A stretch of 26,606 bases of DNA from a bacterium UBP6_UBA1209 (GTDB lineage Bacteria; UBP6; UBA1177), in the NCBI GenBank assembly GCA_002309575.1, contig DBXP01000049.1, positions 16,225 through 42,830 on the forward strand. Direction: 5' to 3'. The notes below the pieces were generated by a model. It made no database searches, had not been told where the DNA came from, and was given only the letters and a program-made list of their open reading frames with translations. Each line of letters begins with the position of its first letter. The first letter of the stretch is position 1. Shown here piece after piece: positions 14,749 to 22,480 of the stretch. A program made the translations under genes and the position numbers.

Positions 14749-14781
14749 ACAATAATTTATTTATTGTCTGTAGCAGGTCAA
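14749..14781 (-). promoter_or_regulatory. Putative promoter and operator of the Sel1 lipoprotein gene
   Basis: Minus-strand TTGACC (14776-14781), 16-bp spacer, TAAATT (14754-14759). A perfect inverted repeat with arms ACAATAA (14749-14755) and TTATTGT (14761-14767) straddles the -10 and may be an operator. Confidence 0.45.
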
Positions 14782-14785
14782 TTTT

Positions 14786-14814
14786 TTAGCAAAAACATTT
14801 AAAAGGAATATAAT
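14786..14814 (+). promoter_or_regulatory. Putative promoter of the citF-like operon
   Basis: TTAGCA (14786-14791), 17-bp spacer, perfect TATAAT (14809-14814). The -35 is back to back with that of the divergent lipoprotein gene. Confidence 0.6.
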
Positions 14815-14859
14815 CGCCCGCCTTCGTTCTTATTGATTTTCAATTTTTAGGAGGATTTC

Positions 14860-16422
14860 ATGAACTTTAACGGTAAAGAGTACAAAAATTTCGTCTCCGC
14901 ATTTGACGAGTCAAACCTTTTCACACACCTTGCGCCGAGGAAGACGCCGAACTTCATTCCCCGCGGCAGAAGCAAGGTCACGACACTTGACAACGTAATA
15001 GACATGCTACAGGACGGCGATGTCATCAGCTATCCGCACTACTACCGCACGGGCGACAGAGCTCTTCAGGTCATTGTCGAAAAGCTCAGAGAGCACAAAA
15101 AACGCGGCATAATCCTCTACGGCAACGCGATCTTCGACCATACCGATCCCTGGCTTTACGAAGCTTTCCGCGACGGCATAATCTCCGGGATCTACGGCAA
15201 CATCTACAGGCTGATGGGCAACCATCTGGTCAACGGAGACCTGCTTCCGTGGGTCGGCGTAGGCTTGAGCCACGGCAACAGAGTCAGAAAACTTCAGGTC
15301 GGCGAAGTCCACGTAAAGATCGCCTTCCTGCCGGTCCCGATCTCTGACATCCACGGCAACGCAAACGGCACGATGGGCAACCCGGACGAGGCGTGCGGCC
15401 CGCTCGGACTCGCCACGGCAGACGCGGAATACGCAGACTACACCTGTCTCATCGCAGGCACAGTCATCGATGAAACGCTGATCCCGGCCGATATTTCAAT
15501 GGAGCTCACAGATTTCGTCGTTCCGATGGAAAAACCCGGTCTCTCCGAGGGGATCGGCTCCGGGACGCTCGACTTCGAGAAGATCCGCTCGAACAAATTC
15601 AACGCCCAGATCGCCGAAAACGTCACCAACATCATGAAGGCTGCCGGCGTCATGAAGGACGGTTTTGCATTCCAGGTCGGCAGCGGAGCCGGGCTTATCG
15701 TCCTCGACAACATCCGCCAGTACCTCAAGGAGAACAACATCAAGGCGAACTTCGCAATCGGCGGGATCACCTCGATGCATGTCGAGATGCTTGAAGAGGG
15801 CACCCTGAAGCACATCTTCCACGGTCAGCTCTTCGAACCGAGCGAAAAGGTCATCAACTCGCTTCTGATGAATCCATTCCATATTCCGATCTCAACCGGT
15901 TTCTACGCCTCGATCGCCAACAAGGAGTGCGCTGTCAACATGCTTGATGTCGCAGTCCTCTCTGCACTTGAAGTCGACAGGAACTTCAACGTCAACACCG
16001 TCTGCGCGTCAGGCAGGATCATCGGCGGGATCGGCGGCGGACAGGATGTCGCGGCAGGCGCCGACCTCACGATCATGTTCCTTCCGCTTGCAACAGGCAA
16101 GGACGGCAAGGGCTTCCCGAAGGTCGTCGAGAAGGTCTACACCCGCACGACTCCAGGCGATGTCATCGATGTCGTCGTCACTGAAGATTACGTCTGCGTC
16201 AACCCGAACAGCAAATCGTCGTACAAGGAGACGATCCTGGAACGCGGCAAAGAGTTCGGACTCAACCTCATCACGATGGACGAGCTTCTCGCGAAGTCGA
16301 AGGCAAAGGCAGAGAGCTTCGGCGTGATCCCGCAGCCCAAACCGACGACTGACGAAGTCGTTCACGTTATCGAATGGCGTGACGGAACGCTTCTCGACAC
16401 GATCAAAAAGACAGCAAAATAA
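14860..16422 (+). CDS. citF: Citrate lyase alpha subunit-like CoA-transferase
   Basis: The predicted protein has 520 residues, close to the usual CitF length (~510). ATG 14860 follows a strong AGGAGG. It aligns along its length with CitF (citrate:acetyl-ACP transferase): AFLPVPISDIHGNANG, the SGAG and FAIGGITSMHVEMLEEG segments, DVAVLSALEVDRNFNVNTV, GGIGGGQDVAAGADLTI and a C-terminal VVHVIEWRDGTLLDT matching the CitF tail. In citrate lyase this subunit swaps acetyl for citrate on the CitD prosthetic group before CitE cleaves it. No citD, citE, citC or citX is adjacent, so the gene either acts with subunits encoded elsewhere or has become a general CoA-transferase. The next gene, a lipoprotein, follows after 16 bp. 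Confidence 0.85.
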   Translation: MNFNGKEYKNFVSAFDESNLFTHLAPRKTPNFIPRGRSKVTTLDNVIDMLQDGDVISYPHYYRTGDRALQVIVEKLREHKKRGIILYGNAIFDHTDPWLYEAFRDGIISGIYGNIYRLMGNHLVNGDLLPWVGVGLSHGNRVRKLQVGEVHVKIAFLPVPISDIHGNANGTMGNPDEACGPLGLATADAEYADYTCLIAGTVIDETLIPADISMELTDFVVPMEKPGLSEGIGSGTLDFEKIRSNKFNAQIAENVTNIMKAAGVMKDGFAFQVGSGAGLIVLDNIRQYLKENNIKANFAIGGITSMHVEMLEEGTLKHIFHGQLFEPSEKVINSLLMNPFHIPISTGFYASIANKECAVNMLDVAVLSALEVDRNFNVNTVCASGRIIGGIGGGQDVAAGADLTIMFLPLATGKDGKGFPKVVEKVYTRTTPGDVIDVVVTEDYVCVNPNSKSSYKETILERGKEFGLNLITMDELLAKSKAKAESFGVIPQPKPTTDEVVHVIEWRDGTLLDTIKKTAK

Positions 16423-16438
16423 CATCGAAAGCCAGTCC

Positions 16439-18070
16439 ATGAGCAAACGTATCTGTCTGTTATCACTTTCTCTTTTTCTGTTTTGCCTTACAGCATGCGA
16501 TATCTGCACGTCAAGCGATTACGGCGATAAAAAATGTGCAGATTCCGTGACACTGAAAAAATGCACCTATGTCTCTTCCGACTACGACTGGACCTACACG
16601 GATTGCAGCATAGGGTGTCCCGGAACGGCATCGTGCAGTGAAACCGCGACATCCGCGCAGTGCAACTGTACTGTCAGCAACAACCAGATCTGCGAAAATC
16701 CGGGGAGATACCGCTGCAAGGCAGACGGCGCGATCGACAAATGCGTCAGTCTGACCAGCTACTCGGGAAGCACGTGGTCTTTTGTCAAAAGCTGCAGGAA
16801 CGCCTTCCCGTCCGACGAATCGTCGGTAACGGACGGCGGCTCCTGCGGAGATATCACGGAAGATCTCTGGTCCGAGGCAAAATGCGTTCCGTTGATAAAG
16901 AAAAAATACCGCGGCAAGTGGCGCAGGCTCGACAGAGAGGAAGACTACTATCTGGGAACGAACGGCGTCAAGGAACTTTACCTCAGCTCCTCCTACCAGG
17001 TCTACCCGGCACAGCTGCAGAGAGTTGACGACAACATGATCCGGATGACGCTCAACGATACGGAGATCCGCCTCATCCGCAACAGTATCACGGATGCCCG
17101 CCTGGAGGTCCACGCCAAAAGAAAAGAGGCCTTCACGAAGTCTCCCGGCATGGGCGGAGCCGGCGGAGTCGACGTTATCGTCGAAAACACTGACGATCCG
17201 GGAGAGACATATTCCGACAAGACAGACAGCAACGGAAACGCTTCGTTCAGCGACATGATATCCGGCAAATACCTGATTTCCGTAGGTTCGACCGAGCTTG
17301 AGATGAACATCAGCGAACACCTTGACGCCGGCGTTTTTTACTTCGGCAGCGGCTTCATCTACAAGGCGTTTATGGATTCGGACACAGTCTTTTATGCCGA
17401 AAAGGCCGACAAACCCGAAGAGGGAAACGATTACAATATCAGCCTGAACGTCTGCAACCTGGGCTCCTCCGACGCCTCCGCTGCAACGATTTCGATGAGC
17501 ACGGCCGATCCGGCGGTAAATCTGACGGCAAAGGACGAGATCCTCGGCACGATCGAGCCTTCGATCTGCAAAAAATACCGTTTCGACATCACGACCGTTC
17601 CCTTCACGAAGCTCAGCGGCTTCACGAATACGGTTTATCACGATGTCGAGCTAGATATCAAAATAAAGGATATCAACGGCGAGGTCTGGGAGGATGCGGT
17701 AATGATCAGGATCTACCGCAAACCGGTCACGATCTACGTCCGCTCCGAGATGTCCAACCCCTTCATCCTGCTTTCGCCGCACCGCGAGATCATAAAAGCC
17801 GGCCAGCAGATCCAGGTCCCCTACAGACCGGACGCGAAGTACAAGCTCATCGCGCAGAGCCTCAGCACAGCCAGCGAGGGGATCTATTCGATCGGAGTCG
17901 GATCCTTTGATTCCGAAAAATGGCAGCAGGATCTGGAGGCATTCACCGATGTTTCGAACTACGAGCCGAACGATCTCGAAAGTACGGCAAAAACGATCAC
18001 CAGAGGCTCGCAGATAACCTCTTATCTGCACAAAAACGACATCGACTTCTGGATAATCGACACAAAATGA
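16439..18070 (+). CDS. Cys-rich multidomain lipoprotein
   Basis: The predicted protein has 543 residues. ATG 16439 is used because it gives the signal peptide MSKRICLLSLSLFLFCLTAC with lipobox LTAC (Cys20, Asp at +2). An in-frame upstream ATG at 16379 lies inside citF and would bury the signal. Residues ~20-160 contain many Cys residues in short loops (CDICTSSDYGDKKC, CSIGCPGTASC, CNCTV), suggesting disulfide-knotted modules. Residues ~235-290 look like a carboxypeptidase-regulatory/CnaB-like beta-sandwich (YSDKTDSNGNASFSDMISGK). Residues ~330-440 resemble a CARDB domain (YNISLNVCNLGSSDASAAT). The C-terminus has YEPNDLESTAKTI and DIDFWIID, like the start of a pre-peptidase C-terminal domain. 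Its TGA overlaps the start of the outer-membrane gene by 4 nt. Likely surface-exposed; function unknown. Confidence 0.85.
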   Translation: MSKRICLLSLSLFLFCLTACDICTSSDYGDKKCADSVTLKKCTYVSSDYDWTYTDCSIGCPGTASCSETATSAQCNCTVSNNQICENPGRYRCKADGAIDKCVSLTSYSGSTWSFVKSCRNAFPSDESSVTDGGSCGDITEDLWSEAKCVPLIKKKYRGKWRRLDREEDYYLGTNGVKELYLSSSYQVYPAQLQRVDDNMIRMTLNDTEIRLIRNSITDARLEVHAKRKEAFTKSPGMGGAGGVDVIVENTDDPGETYSDKTDSNGNASFSDMISGKYLISVGSTELEMNISEHLDAGVFYFGSGFIYKAFMDSDTVFYAEKADKPEEGNDYNISLNVCNLGSSDASAATISMSTADPAVNLTAKDEILGTIEPSICKKYRFDITTVPFTKLSGFTNTVYHDVELDIKIKDINGEVWEDAVMIRIYRKPVTIYVRSEMSNPFILLSPHREIIKAGQQIQVPYRPDAKYKLIAQSLSTASEGIYSIGVGSFDSEKWQQDLEAFTDVSNYEPNDLESTAKTITRGSQITSYLHKNDIDFWIIDTK

Positions 18071-19029
18071 TGAAAAAGTCCGCACTGGTTTTCATATTTG
18101 TCCTGCTCTTTGTATCCCTTTCCGCAGGCGAGCCACCTGCAAACGGCGAAGCTGAAAAAAATCCCGAGGAGAGCGCGAACAGCAACAGGTTCAACCTGAA
18201 TCTAAGCTATGTTTCATCCTCAGGTTTTTATCCCTCCCTGGATATCCTCTGGCATTACGACCCGAACTATTTCTCATCGATCTACGGCAGTTACACTCTT
18301 CAATCCGAAAAAAAGAGCCTGAAAGGGTACGACGGCAGCAAATACGCCTCATTCTCGAAGACTCTGCAGGCAGGAGCGGAAATATTCGGCTTTTACGCAC
18401 TCCGCCAGCCGGCATTCATCGCTCTCAGCTTCGGACTCGAGTACAAGCGGATAAAGACAGAAGAGTTCGGCTTCTACGACACAAAAACGGCGACCGTAAA
18501 CTTTGAAAACGACGTGACTATCCACACGATCTTCCCCTTTTTAAGGCTCAGGGCAGACAAGGAGACAAGCAAGATTCAGAACAACTTCGCCCTCACATTC
18601 TTCCCCACCTACTACCTTTTGATGAAGCAGGAAAGCCTATTCAGGCCCATTCTACCGACAAAAAACATCAATGAATCAGATGACATGCAAATGCCGGCGG
18701 CAGAGTTTTCGGACGAGTTTTTCATTGATTTCAAGCAGGCGGGCGGTCTTTTGATAAGCGGGAACCTGCTCGTCTGGCAGGCAAAGTACATCTCGACCGT
18801 GCTGAAGCAGAAAGAGGGCAGCTATTCTTACGGCACGGCAAAAGTAAAGCAGACCTTTGTCGAATACTACGCAGCTTTAGAGTACGTCATCCCCTTCCAT
18901 ATCGTAGCCGGGATCTATCCGAAGCTCGGGATCGGCTTTTCCGGTTCGACAGAATTCCGCGAAAACGACGGCAAACCGACTAAGATCAAGGTCAGAGGAT
19001 ATGTACTGACATTCGGATTTTATTACTGA
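18067..19029 (+). CDS. Putative outer-membrane beta-barrel protein
   Basis: The predicted protein has 320 residues. The start ATG 18067 overlaps the previous stop (ATGA), arguing against the longer upstream frame. The signal peptide is MMKKSALVFIFVLLFVSLSAG. The mature protein alternates polar and aromatic residues in amphipathic beta strands (FNLNLSYVSSSGFYPSLDI, FSSIYGSYTLQ, FIALSFGLEYKR, YVIPFHIVAGIYPKLGIGFS) and ends in VLTFGFYY, a C-terminal aromatic as recognised by the BAM machinery. No family could be named. Strict coupling with the Cys-rich lipoprotein suggests the two work together at the outer membrane. It converges with the UbiA-like gene, 9 bp apart. Confidence 0.75.
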   Translation: MMKKSALVFIFVLLFVSLSAGEPPANGEAEKNPEESANSNRFNLNLSYVSSSGFYPSLDILWHYDPNYFSSIYGSYTLQSEKKSLKGYDGSKYASFSKTLQAGAEIFGFYALRQPAFIALSFGLEYKRIKTEEFGFYDTKTATVNFENDVTIHTIFPFLRLRADKETSKIQNNFALTFFPTYYLLMKQESLFRPILPTKNINESDDMQMPAAEFSDEFFIDFKQAGGLLISGNLLVWQAKYISTVLKQKEGSYSYGTAKVKQTFVEYYAALEYVIPFHIVAGIYPKLGIGFSGSTEFRENDGKPTKIKVRGYVLTFGFYY

Positions 19030-19038
19030 TTTTCCGAT

Positions 19039-19908
19039 CTAATAGGCAAATACCGCAAAAGAGACGACCCACGCGACGAGAGTCAGCTGCAAAAACCTGT
19101 CCTTCAGGACGATCTCCGTCGGAGAACCGCTCTTCTGGTGCACGAAGGTGATCTGCAGATAGCGCAGGAGCCCGAGTATCACAAAAAAGGTGGTAAAGTA
19201 GATATAGTGTGAATTGAAGTGTGCGATCGTATCAGGATCAAGCGTGTAAAGCAGGTAGGAAACGATGATGACAGCACACATCATGCTCATGACGCTGTTG
19301 ACGAACTCGAGCGAGTAGCCAGATATCGACTTTCTGACGCTGACGCCGCTCTCCGCAAGCAACAGATCGTCCCTGCGCTTGGCGACACCAAGAAAGAGGC
19401 TCAGAAGAAATGTCATGATTATGATCCAGTGCGACGGAACGACTCCCGGAACGGCTCCTAGCTCGGTCCCGGAGATGAGCCTGAGCAGAAAACCGGTCGA
19501 AATCGAAAAGACGTCCAGGATCGCGATATTCTTCATTCCAAGCGAATAGAAGAGGTTTATTACAAGATAGGCGGCGATGATCGCCATCATTTTCAGCCCG
19601 GCGAAATAGGCGGCAGCCAGCGAAAGCAATAGGATGACGACATCGATCATCCAGGCCTTTTTCACGGAAACGGCTCCTGAAGCTATCGGGCGCCTGCACT
19701 TCTTTGGGTGCTCTCTATCCTTCTCTACATCTCTGATATCATTAAAGATATAAATCGTGCTTGCCGCCAGGCAGAACGAGATGAAAGCGATAACGGCATA
19801 CTTCAGAAGGTTGAAGTCGCGTATCTTCAGGTCGAAAAAAATCGGGAAAAATATCAACAGGTTTTTAACATATTGATGCGGTCTTAGAAGTTTCAGACAG
19901 GCTTTCAT
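19039..19908 (-). CDS. UbiA-family prenyltransferase, decaprenyl-phosphate phosphoribosyltransferase-like
   Basis: The predicted protein has 289 residues. ATG 19908 follows AAGGAGGAGCG. It is a multi-pass UbiA protein (PF01040) with the Asp-rich site FNDIRDVEKDREHPKK (N56-D57-D60-D64) and the second site AKRRDDLLLAE near residue 176. The N-terminal LRPHQYVKNLLIFFP is characteristic of the branch related to mycobacterial DPPR synthase, which joins phosphoribose to polyprenyl phosphate. Other members make lipid quinones or heme A, and their N-termini differ. The product could feed a GT39-type glycosyltransferase such as 8503-10014. It is divergent from psd. Confidence 0.87.
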   Translation of the reverse strand: MKACLKLLRPHQYVKNLLIFFPIFFDLKIRDFNLLKYAVIAFISFCLAASTIYIFNDIRDVEKDREHPKKCRRPIASGAVSVKKAWMIDVVILLLSLAAAYFAGLKMMAIIAAYLVINLFYSLGMKNIAILDVFSISTGFLLRLISGTELGAVPGVVPSHWIIIMTFLLSLFLGVAKRRDDLLLAESGVSVRKSISGYSLEFVNSVMSMMCAVIIVSYLLYTLDPDTIAHFNSHYIYFTTFFVILGLLRYLQITFVHQKSGSPTEIVLKDRFLQLTLVAWVVSFAVFAY

Positions 19909-19932
19909 CGCTCCTCCTTACAAAATCAGGCG

Positions 19933-19941
19933 ATTATAACA
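19933..19941 (-). promoter_or_regulatory. Putative extended -10 promoter of the UbiA-like gene
   Basis: Minus-strand TGTTATAAT (TGn plus a perfect TATAAT at 19933-19938), 24 bp upstream of ATG 19908. No good -35 is visible. Confidence 0.5.
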
Positions 19942-19997
19942 AAAAAATAAAAAAAGCACACAGCTCGTTTTTTTTTCAACTGCTTTTTTAATTTATA

Positions 19998-20006
19998 TGG
20001 TATAGT
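19998..20006 (+). promoter_or_regulatory. Putative extended -10 promoter of psd
   Basis: TGGTATAGT (TGn plus TATAGT at 20001-20006), 26 bp before the TTG start. The -35 is poor, as allowed for extended -10 promoters. Confidence 0.45.
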
Positions 20007-20032
20007 CTCGGGCTTTTTTTAAGGAGATGAAA

Positions 20033-20869
20033 TTGCAGCATTTGAAAAAACTTTTCCTGAACCTGATCTCGCTGCCGTTTTTGAGCCGGATCTGGGGACA
20101 GATCACCAGACTCGAACACCCCGGCATTCTCGTTCAGGCGGCAATAAAGCTTTTTGCATCGCACTATGAGATCGATATGTCAAGATACGAAGGAGTGCTG
20201 GAAAGTTACAATTCCCTTTGCCGGTTTTTCACAAGGAGACTGGACTTTTCAAAAGTTTCGATCCCCGGGAACGACAGCGAATTCCTCTCCCCGTGCGACG
20301 GAACTGTAAGCGTATGCGAACTGACTGAATCCGATACAGCGACCCAGGTCAAGGGAAGGACGTACACGATATCGGGGCTGATCCGCAAGGAGCTGAACTT
20401 CGGCGACGGTTACAGACTTATCACTATCTACCTTTCGCCGAGCAACTACCACAGGTTCCATGTCCCGGTAGAATCAGAGGCCAGAGCTTACCTTCACACC
20501 GGGTGGAGGCTCTTCCCTGTCAACAGGCTTGCCGTAAACTCGATCGACGAACTCTTCGTGCGCAACGAGCGTGTCGTCGTCAAATTTCAGCACAGGGATT
20601 TCGAATATTTTTACACTGCTGTCGGCGCCTCGTTTGTCGGTTCGATAAAGATGAACTTCGCCGAAGAACTTGCGGCGGAGAGCTGGCAAAGTGTCGACTG
20701 CAGCTACCGTCAGAATGAAGAGCTCGGCATGTTCGAGATGGGTTCGACGATCGTCCTGGTCGTCCCTGAATCGGCTGTCGGAAAGGTTTTGGTCTCTGCA
20801 GGAGAAAAGGTCTCCGTCGGCCAGCCGCTCTTTGTTTTGAAAGAGAAGCACGATGATCAGGCAGGCTAA
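20033..20869 (+). CDS. psd: Phosphatidylserine decarboxylase
   Basis: The predicted protein has 278 residues and converts phosphatidylserine to phosphatidylethanolamine at the inner membrane, using a pyruvoyl group made by self-cleavage. Visible family motifs are RFFTRRL, PCDGTVS (catalytic-triad Asp89), SNYHRFHVP (His140/His143) and MGST (Gly237-Ser238), the cleavage site, usually LGST. The start is probably TTG 20033: the SD AAGGAG (20021-20026) abuts the ATG at 20027 with no spacer but is 6 nt from the TTG. Using ATG 20027 adds two residues. It is the first gene of a run with the NfnA-like and exbB genes. No pssA is adjacent. Confidence 0.93.
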   Translation: MQHLKKLFLNLISLPFLSRIWGQITRLEHPGILVQAAIKLFASHYEIDMSRYEGVLESYNSLCRFFTRRLDFSKVSIPGNDSEFLSPCDGTVSVCELTESDTATQVKGRTYTISGLIRKELNFGDGYRLITIYLSPSNYHRFHVPVESEARAYLHTGWRLFPVNRLAVNSIDELFVRNERVVVKFQHRDFEYFYTAVGASFVGSIKMNFAEELAAESWQSVDCSYRQNEELGMFEMGSTIVLVVPESAVGKVLVSAGEKVSVGQPLFVLKEKHDDQAG

Positions 20870-20935
20870 AACGCGGATTTGTTGCCTTTTGATCTTTTCG
20901 TGTTAGATGAAACCGATATTTTTACGGAGCAGCGA

Positions 20936-21757
20936 ATGGAAAAAATTGTCTCAAACGAACTTCTGGCACCGAACATAAACAGAGTCGTCGTTACGGCACC
21001 GCTTATCGCGAAAAACTGGAGACCCGGTCAGTTCGTGATCGTACATTTCGGCGAAGAGAGCGAAAGGATCCCCCTCACGATCTGCGACAGAGACGAAGAA
21101 AAGGGTGAGATCACGCTTATCATCCAGGCTGTCGGCCAGGGCACGCGTGAAATCTGCAGAGCAAAGGCCGGAGACCCGGTCCGCGACATCGTCGGTCCGC
21201 TCGGAAAGCCGACAGAGACCGACCCGGGCTGGCGGAACGTACTCTTTGTCGCCGGCGGGATAGGCATTGCGCCGCTCTTTCCGCTCATAAAGCACTTTCA
21301 TAAAAACGGCGTAAAGACAACAGTTCTCATGGGGACCAAAACAGCTGATTCCCTGATCATGCGCAGTGAAGTCGAAGGTCAGGCGGACAATCTGATGATC
21401 TCGACCGATGACGGAACTCTCGGCGTAAAGGGCTTCGCGCTTGACTGTATCGCACCCGCCTCCAAAAAGTGGGGCAGATTCGACCATGCCTTTGTCGCAG
21501 GTCCTGCACGGATGATGCAGTTCACTGTGAAAGAGCTCCAGAGGCTCGGCATAAAATCGACTGTCAGCCTCAACCCGATCATGATCGACGGGACCGGAAT
21601 GTGCGGCGGGTGCCGTGTCGTTATCGGCGGCAAAACCAGGTTCGCCTGCGTCGACGGTCCCGAATTTGACGGAGACCTTGTTGATTTCGACAAGCTCGTG
21701 AAAAAGCTTACGACATACAGGGACCACGAATGCAGAATGAATAAAATTTCGGAGTAA
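20936..21757 (+). CDS. NfnA/SudB-like ferredoxin:NADP+ oxidoreductase FAD subunit
   Basis: The predicted protein has 273 residues. ATG 20936 follows GGAG at 7 nt; an upstream in-frame TTG at 20879 lacks support. The ferredoxin-reductase fold has the FAD site RIPLT (44-48), the NAD(P)-binding VAGGIGIAPLFP (105-116) and a C-terminal [2Fe-2S] module, DGTGMCGGCRV then FACVDGPEFDG, with Cys223, Cys226, Cys238 and Asp218 as candidate ligands. The DGTGMCG(G/A)CR...FACVDGPEFD signature separates NfnA/SudB from plain PyrK. In the electron-bifurcating NADH-dependent Fd:NADP+ complex it pairs with the GltD-like NfnB, which normally follows directly. Here exbB follows instead, 2 bp after the stop. Confidence 0.85.
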   Translation: MEKIVSNELLAPNINRVVVTAPLIAKNWRPGQFVIVHFGEESERIPLTICDRDEEKGEITLIIQAVGQGTREICRAKAGDPVRDIVGPLGKPTETDPGWRNVLFVAGGIGIAPLFPLIKHFHKNGVKTTVLMGTKTADSLIMRSEVEGQADNLMISTDDGTLGVKGFALDCIAPASKKWGRFDHAFVAGPARMMQFTVKELQRLGIKSTVSLNPIMIDGTGMCGGCRVVIGGKTRFACVDGPEFDGDLVDFDKLVKKLTTYRDHECRMNKISE

Positions 21758-21759
21758 AA

Positions 21760-22374
21760 ATGGATATTTACACAATTTTCACAAAGGGCGGATTCGTAAT
21801 GTATCCGATCCTTCTCTGCTCGGTCGTGAGCATTGCCGTACTCTTTGAGAGGCTCTTTTCACTCCGGAAAAAGAGGATAATCTCGAACCCTGAACTCTTT
21901 CTCCACCTTGCCGAAAAAAACGACTGGGAGGAGCTCGCCAGAGAGGCAAAAAAGGGCGACGACTTCTGCTCGCAGATAGTCGACATGACCCTTTCGGACA
22001 CCTCCGACAATCCGCCGGACAAGACGACAGAGATCTACGCAAAGAAGGTAACAGCCGATATTTACAGGTGGATCTCCATCCCGGGGATCATGGCTACAGT
22101 GACTCCGCTGCTCGGACTTCTTGGAACCGTCCTCGGCATGATCAAGATATTCACGCGCTTTACTGAAGCTGGCGGCAACCCGATGATTCTTGCCGGCGGC
22201 ATCTGGGAGGCACTGATCACGACTGCTGCCGGGCTTACCGTGGCGATACCGAGCCTGATAATCTACCGTTTTCTGACATACCTTGCGGACAAAAGCGTCG
22301 CGGAGCTTGAATTTTTCCTCGAGAAGTTCGTTTTGTACAGAAACAGGAATTTTAAACAGAGAGCTGACAGCTGA
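21760..22374 (+). CDS. exbB: MotA/TolQ/ExbB proton-channel family protein
   Basis: The predicted protein has 204 residues. ATG 21760 uses an SD (GGAG) inside the end of the preceding gene. Three membrane segments are visible: GGFVMYPILLCSVVSIAVLF near the N-terminus, and the pair around residues 105-125 (GIMATVTPLLGLLGTVLGMI) and 140-170 (WEALITTAAGLTVAIPSLII). The latter two carry the family signature LLGLLGTVLGM and the TTAAGL..AIP segment with the channel threonines. ExbB/TolQ pentamers use proton flow to energise TonB or Tol systems through an ExbD/TolR partner. No ExbD or TonB gene follows before recA, so the partner is elsewhere. Confidence 0.9.
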   Translation: MDIYTIFTKGGFVMYPILLCSVVSIAVLFERLFSLRKKRIISNPELFLHLAEKNDWEELAREAKKGDDFCSQIVDMTLSDTSDNPPDKTTEIYAKKVTADIYRWISIPGIMATVTPLLGLLGTVLGMIKIFTRFTEAGGNPMILAGGIWEALITTAAGLTVAIPSLIIYRFLTYLADKSVAELEFFLEKFVLYRNRNFKQRADS

Positions 22375-22418
22375 TTACAGATATTTTTTAACAAAACGAC
22401 CGGATAATAAAAATTTTT

Positions 22419-22434
22419 ATTTCAAATTTGAAAT
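22419..22434. promoter_or_regulatory. Perfect 16-bp palindrome upstream of recA
   Basis: ATTTCAAATTTGAAAT is fully self-complementary and includes a -35-like TTGAAA (22428-22433). AT-rich -10 candidates (TACAAT 22442-22447, TATAAA 22447-22452) follow. It is a candidate SOS or other repressor operator for recA, but does not match the LexA boxes I know. Confidence 0.5.
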
Positions 22435-22480
22435 TTATAGATACAATATAAACAATATTAACTGACGAATGGAGGACAAA

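Noticed and set aside
16511..17641. 376-codon minus-strand ORF opposite the Cys-rich lipoprotein gene
   Set aside because: Shadow of a GC-rich gene; the sense frame has a signal peptide, lipobox and coupled downstream gene.
20951..21775. 274-codon minus-strand ORF opposite the NfnA-like gene
   Set aside because: The sense strand carries FAD, NAD and [2Fe-2S] motifs; the antisense frame has none.
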